NCBI GenBank assembly: GCA_043743335.1
Contig: JAYTWR010000046.1
Location: forward strand, 18,283-82,282
Source of the DNA: UBA5216 sp043743335
GTDB lineage: Bacteria; Pseudomonadota; Gammaproteobacteria; Burkholderiales; SG8-41
Direction of reading: 5' to 3'
DNA: 64,000 nucleotides
Numbering within the stretch: position 1 is the first letter of the stretch; every line of letters begins with the position of its first letter. Shown here in pieces: positions 60,046-64,000 of this stretch. The notes beneath the pieces are model-generated. The model did no database searches, was not told where the DNA came from, and saw nothing but the letters and a program-made list of their open reading frames with translations. Both the position numbers and the translations under genes were made by a program.

Positions 60046-63000
60046 ATGCCAGCGCTCAAACCCTATTTCGCCCAACTTGCTGTAGCGCGGCTGCTGCCGC
60101 ATCTGAACCCTGCGCCGCGCGAGGCGTTGCAAAAACTCGTGCCGGTGTTACAGCCCGATGGTTTGGCCAAGGTGCCGGATGTTCACCAAGCGCTGTTCCC
60201 GCTGAGCGACACCCCCGCTGCCAACAAGTCGCTGACACGCTTGATCGATGCTGTTAACGAGGCGGCGAAACAGCGCGGTTTCGCCGACCGCCTTAAAGTC
60301 ACGGTCGCCAAAAAAGGCCCGCGTGTTGTCTGGTTTGAAGGCCCGCTCACCGGCCCGGGTGATGCGAACACGCCGGATTTGAACAGCGTGCCGCCAGAGC
60401 GCTTGATGACGCAGCAGCGCGGCTTTGATCCAGACTTTCGCAAGTGCGTGGTGTTGATGACCTACAACACCAACGAAACCCGTGGGGTGTTCAAGCATTT
60501 TTGTGGTGGCGCTGCGCCGCCGACACTCCCGCGTAATGGCGTCGTTTATAACGACCTCGGTAAGCACGGCGGTGTGCGCGTGTTGCATCGGGTCAGTGAG
60601 CAGGGGCCGCACAACGCGCAGCAATCTGCGGGTGCCGCCATCGCGGCTTTCAGCCCGCGTGCCGTTATTGCGGTGGGTATTGCTTGTGGGCTGGATGACG
60701 CCAAGCAGCACATTGGTGAGGTGCTGGTGTCGAAATCAGTGCAAGACTACGACCTTGGCCGCATCAACAGTGACGGTTCGATCACCCCGCGTGGCGAAGC
60801 GCCGTTGGCAAGCAAGTATTTGGTGGGTCGCGTAAACACCTTGAACCACCAGCGCCTTGCAACGAACAGCAGCACTTGGCCCGTTGTGGCCATTGGGCGC
60901 GTGCTTTCCGGGGCAAAGCTTGTTGATAACTTGAGCTACCGCGAAAGCCTCAAAAAGCAGTATCCGACGGCCATGGGCGGTGAGATGGAGGGCACTGGTC
61001 TACACGCAGCGTGTGAAGACTCCAAAACCGACTGGATAGTCATCAAGGGCATTTCGGATTGGGGCGACGGCCACAAAAACGATCAGCGCGATGCGTGGCA
61101 ACAGCAGGCAGCAGACAACGCCGCCTTGGTGGTCAAGGCCCTATTCGATTTGGCACCGTTGTATGGCGACACCGACGACACCGATGGCAACGGCCAGCCG
61201 TCGCGCACGCGCGCAAGGCTAAAACAGATATCCCATGCCGCGATCACGTCTGCTGAATTACGCGTGCCCGACGTGAGTGAAATGATGCTGGCCGACATGG
61301 CCGACATTCCGGCGTCGCTTCATGAACCCCACGGTCGTGGCAAAGAAACATCGCTGCAAAAAGACGATGTGCCGCAGCAGGGCAGCACCAGCAACCGCGC
61401 CCACGATCTCGACCGCAACGCTGGCGTAGAAGTGTTGCCCGCCCTGCTGCAATGGGTGGAGGATGACACAGCCCCGCGCCTGTTCGCCCTGCTCGGCGAA
61501 TATGGCATGGGAAAAACCGTTACCAGTCAATATCTTACGCGTGAGTTGGGCAAGCGGCATCGCAAAGATACGACCAATCTGCCCGTGTTGTATTTTGATT
61601 TGCGCGGCGTGGCGGTGCATGACGGCGCGATTCCGTCGATAGCAAAAGCCATCGTCGACTGCGTGGCCCACGGCTGGATTACGCAGCCGGATAAACCGGC
61701 CTTTGATTTTGCTGCGCTGTTCAAGCTGGCGGTGCAGGGCGCGGTGGTGATTTTTGATGGCTTGGACGAAGTGCTGGTCAAGTTGAGCGAAGCCAACGGC
61801 CAAGTGTTCACCAACAACCTGCTCAAGCTGCTGACGGACGCGCGCACCCACAATCTGCACACCCGCACCAAGCTGCTCATCACCTGCCGCACCCAATACT
61901 TTCGCACCCTGCGCGATCAAAAAACGCATTTCACCGGGCAGGAGCGCGGCGAAATCACGGCCGATCACTATCGCGCGCTGGTGCTGTTGCCGTTTACCGA
62001 CGAGCAGGTCAAACGCTATTTGCGCCAATCGCTGCCGGACGCCAACATCGACGACATCATGGCCATGGTGGCGTCCGTGCACAACCTCACCGAGCTCACC
62101 CAGCGCCCGTACACCCTCAAGCTGGTGAGCGAGTACGTGCCGGCGCTGGAAGCCGCCCGTGCTGCGGGTAAAACCGTGCGCGGCGTCACCCTATATCGCG
62201 CCATGGCCCAGCGCTGGCTCGACCGCGATGCGGGCAAACACCACATCAAGCCCGAGCACAAACTGCACCTTGCCGCGCACCTGGCGGCGGAAATATGGCG
62301 CAGCGGCGGCGCGCTGCCCGCACTCAAACTGGAAACCTGGTTTCACCGCTGGATCGAGAGCGAGCCTGATCTGGCGCGCCGCTACCGCGATGTCAAAGCG
62401 GATCAACTCGAAGAAGACCTGCGCACCGCCACCTTTCTCAAGCGTGATGACGGCGCGGGTGAGACCAAGGGCGGTTTCCGTTTTGCGCACACCTCGTTGC
62501 AAGAGTTTTTTCTGGCGGAGTACCTGGTGCAAGCCGTGCGCGATAACGCGCGTGAGCGCTGGCAACTGCGTCAGCCGAGCATGGAAGTATTTGATTTTAT
62601 TGAACAAATTATTAACGAGGCCGATGCTGAGGGTGCCGCGTTGCTGGATCAAATGGCCGCATGGCGCGCCCCGTATGTGTCGCAAGCCAGTGAAAACCTG
62701 CTGGCGTATGCCTTGCGCGCGCAGCGGCGCAGCGGGCGGGTGCCGCAACTGGCGGGCATCGATTTAAAAGGCGCGGATTTGTCACGCTGGCAGTTCGGGG
62801 TGCCGGATGCGGCAGGCGTGCCGCCGCTCAGTCTGGACGGCGCTGATTTTACTGGTGCGAATCTGCGCGAGGCGTGTTTTAACGCCGTGATTCTGCGCGA
62901 GGCGCACTTTGATCTTGCCGAACTGCACGGTGCCGAATTTCAACAGTGTGACCTGACGCGCAGTGCGTGGGCGGGCGCGGCACTGGCCGGGGCTACACTG

Positions 63001-63852
63001 CGGCATTGCGATACGCAGGCGGCGGCGCTGGAGCAGGCCATCCCGCACCAGACCGACCTGCTGTTTTGCGAAAACCTGCCGTCGCTGTCCACGGACACGC
63101 GCGGCTGGCGGATTGCGCCCGGCGCTTTGCGTTTGCCCGCCAACATTCTGCCGACATGGCTCACCGGGCACCATGACTGGGTGAATTCAGTCGCGTTCAG
63201 CGCCGATGGGGCGACACTCGCCAGCGCGGGGCGTGACGGCACCGTGCGGCTGTGGGCGGTGCACAGCGGCCAGTTGTTGCGCACGCTCGAAGGGCATGGC
63301 GGCTGGGTGAGGTCAGTCGCGTTCAGCGCCGATGGGGCGACGCTCGCCAGCGCGGGGCATGACGGCACCGTGCGGCTGTGGGCGGTGCACAGCGGCCAAT
63401 TACTGCGCGTGCTCGAAGGACATCACAGCTGGGTGAGGTCAGTCGCGTTCAGCGCCGATGGGGCCACGCTCGCCAGCGCAGGGCAAGACGGCACGGTGCG
63501 GCTGCGGGCGGTGAACAGCGGCCAGTTGCTGCGCGCGCTCGAAGGGCATGGCGACGAGGTGAATTCAGTCGCGTTCAGCGCCGATGGGGCGACGCTCGCC
63601 AGCGCGGGGAGTGACGGCACGCTGCGGCTGTGGGCGGTGCACAGCGGCCAGTTGCTGCGCATGATGGCGATGGCGTCGCCGGGCCATGCGCTGATCGATT
63701 TTGAGCGGGGCGTGCTGGTGGAGGCTTGCGGCGACGCTTGGCGTTATCTCAAGTACCTTACCGTGGATGAAGGCGGTCGGCCGACAGCGTTGCCGTGGGA
63801 GGTGTTTGGGCCGTTGCCGGCACCGAACCGTTACGCCAGCGCTGCCCTATAA
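60046..63852 (+). CDS. NLR-like STAND protein: nucleoside-phosphorylase-like, NACHT, pentapeptide and WD40 domains
   Basis: 1268 aa. Residues about 134-370 resemble the PNP/MTA-SAH nucleosidase family, with GGEMEGTGL (311-319) and catalytic-type Asp338 in GISDWGDG. NACHT NTPase: Walker A GEYGMGKT (484-491), Walker B VVIFDGLDE (567-575), sensor LLITCRTQ (610-617), then helical winged-helix-like regions (FAHTSLQEFFLAEYL). Pentapeptide-like repeats at about 905-985 (LKGADLS, LDGADFTGANLREA) and WD40 units at 1039-1205. The plan matches bacterial NACHT immune sensors and fungal NLRs: N-terminal effector, switch, C-terminal sensor. Probable antiphage role is inference. GGAGG sets the ATG at 60046. 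Confidence 0.88.
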   Translation: MPALKPYFAQLAVARLLPHLNPAPREALQKLVPVLQPDGLAKVPDVHQALFPLSDTPAANKSLTRLIDAVNEAAKQRGFADRLKVTVAKKGPRVVWFEGPLTGPGDANTPDLNSVPPERLMTQQRGFDPDFRKCVVLMTYNTNETRGVFKHFCGGAAPPTLPRNGVVYNDLGKHGGVRVLHRVSEQGPHNAQQSAGAAIAAFSPRAVIAVGIACGLDDAKQHIGEVLVSKSVQDYDLGRINSDGSITPRGEAPLASKYLVGRVNTLNHQRLATNSSTWPVVAIGRVLSGAKLVDNLSYRESLKKQYPTAMGGEMEGTGLHAACEDSKTDWIVIKGISDWGDGHKNDQRDAWQQQAADNAALVVKALFDLAPLYGDTDDTDGNGQPSRTRARLKQISHAAITSAELRVPDVSEMMLADMADIPASLHEPHGRGKETSLQKDDVPQQGSTSNRAHDLDRNAGVEVLPALLQWVEDDTAPRLFALLGEYGMGKTVTSQYLTRELGKRHRKDTTNLPVLYFDLRGVAVHDGAIPSIAKAIVDCVAHGWITQPDKPAFDFAALFKLAVQGAVVIFDGLDEVLVKLSEANGQVFTNNLLKLLTDARTHNLHTRTKLLITCRTQYFRTLRDQKTHFTGQERGEITADHYRALVLLPFTDEQVKRYLRQSLPDANIDDIMAMVASVHNLTELTQRPYTLKLVSEYVPALEAARAAGKTVRGVTLYRAMAQRWLDRDAGKHHIKPEHKLHLAAHLAAEIWRSGGALPALKLETWFHRWIESEPDLARRYRDVKADQLEEDLRTATFLKRDDGAGETKGGFRFAHTSLQEFFLAEYLVQAVRDNARERWQLRQPSMEVFDFIEQIINEADAEGAALLDQMAAWRAPYVSQASENLLAYALRAQRRSGRVPQLAGIDLKGADLSRWQFGVPDAAGVPPLSLDGADFTGANLREACFNAVILREAHFDLAELHGAEFQQCDLTRSAWAGAALAGATLRHCDTQAAALEQAIPHQTDLLFCENLPSLSTDTRGWRIAPGALRLPANILPTWLTGHHDWVNSVAFSADGATLASAGRDGTVRLWAVHSGQLLRTLEGHGGWVRSVAFSADGATLASAGHDGTVRLWAVHSGQLLRVLEGHHSWVRSVAFSADGATLASAGQDGTVRLRAVNSGQLLRALEGHGDEVNSVAFSADGATLASAGSDGTLRLWAVHSGQLLRMMAMASPGHALIDFERGVLVEACGDAWRYLKYLTVDEGGRPTALPWEVFGPLPAPNRYASAAL
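63181..63660 (+). repeat. Four nearly identical 126-bp WD40-coding units
   Basis: Units begin at 63181, 63307, 63433 and 63559, exactly 126 bp (42 codons) apart. They are almost identical in nucleotide sequence except for short patches at the first codons, around 60 bp in and before the next unit. Such identity implies recent duplication or ongoing gene conversion. Confidence 0.92.
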
Positions 63853-63929
63853 GCAATCGTCTCTATTCAGCCTCTATGGAAAGTCAAAAGCTTCCCTCAC
63901 CCGGCGCTGCGCGCCACCCTCTGCTCCGC

Positions 63930-64000
63930 TTCAAGTGTGCCCGTGTCCCGGAGGGCGAGGGTTTGTTCCCCTCTCCCTTCGGGACAAGGGCACACTTGAA
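63930..64000. repeat. Inverted repeat, REP-like, reaching the window edge
   Basis: TTCAAGTGTGCCCGTGTCCCG (63930-63950) pairs with 63980-64000 with a single mismatch. The interior GGAGGGCGAGGG and CCCTCTCCC are partly complementary. It may continue past the window. It is 77 bp after the NLR-like gene. Confidence 0.75.

Noticed and set aside
63181..63660. Regular repeats considered as a CRISPR array
   Set aside because: The period is 126 bp, units are coding WD40 sequence in one frame, and there are no short repeats with unique spacers.

Overview
The window is bacterial chromosome, most likely from a betaproteobacterium. The gene order gyrA-serC-pheA-hisC-tyrA-aroA-cmk-rpsA-ihfB-lapA-lapB, continuing into heptose-biosynthesis genes and cysM and preceded by ompA/ubiG/gph, is the arrangement known from Burkholderiales and relatives. 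The tmRNA tag ANDERYSLAA and the ydbH-ynbE-ydbL, ompR and envZ homologues also fit. I cannot assign a genus. No tRNA, rRNA, CRISPR array or intact insertion sequence was seen.

Left part (1-5489): the end of an HD-family hydrolase gene, an orphan DGQHR/DndB-like protein, and a set of exported proteins (DUF1501, DUF1800, a Cys-repeat EF-hand protein and a small secreted protein).

Accessory block (5490-30430): ompR (5878-6609) and an envZ-like kinase gene (29087-30430) are about 22.5 kb apart. Between them lie a CHASE-PAS-PAS histidine kinase, a convergent single-domain response regulator and a leftward surface-protein locus. The locus encodes a 194-aa DUF11-like exported protein, an 871-aa DUF11 repeat protein, a 2460-aa fusion (DUF11/SdrD-like modules, a predicted central beta-barrel, TPRs and a terminal SLAM-like barrel), a FecR-domain protein and a 2056-aa DUF11/SdrD repeat protein. 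I read this as a candidate regulated surface-fibre or adhesin system in which one fusion may serve as both passenger and outer-membrane barrel.

Core block (30444-54110, minus strand): ispF, rlmD, a PolB-like exonuclease, ydbL-ynbE-ydbH, cysM, comEA-like, hldD, rfaE1, pyrF, lapB, lapA, ihfB, rpsA, cmk, aroA, tyrA, hisC, pheA, serA, serC and gyrA.

Right part (54518-64000, plus strand): two tandem OmpA-like lipoproteins, a TRZ/ATZ amidohydrolase, ubiG and gph with ATGA overlaps, then ssrA (tmRNA). Immediately beyond ssrA are a gene remnant and a 1268-aa NLR-like protein (nucleoside-phosphorylase-like domain, NACHT NTPase, pentapeptide repeats and four nearly identical WD40 units). It is a strong candidate for a single-gene antiphage or self/non-self effector at a classic integration hotspot. 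An inverted repeat closes the window.

Across the window a short AT-rich word, TTTAAAATCAATTAGTTA, and close variants recur in intergenic, start/stop-overlapping and coding positions. Twelve copies fit the IHF consensus WATCAANNNNTTR exactly, and ihfB itself is in the window.
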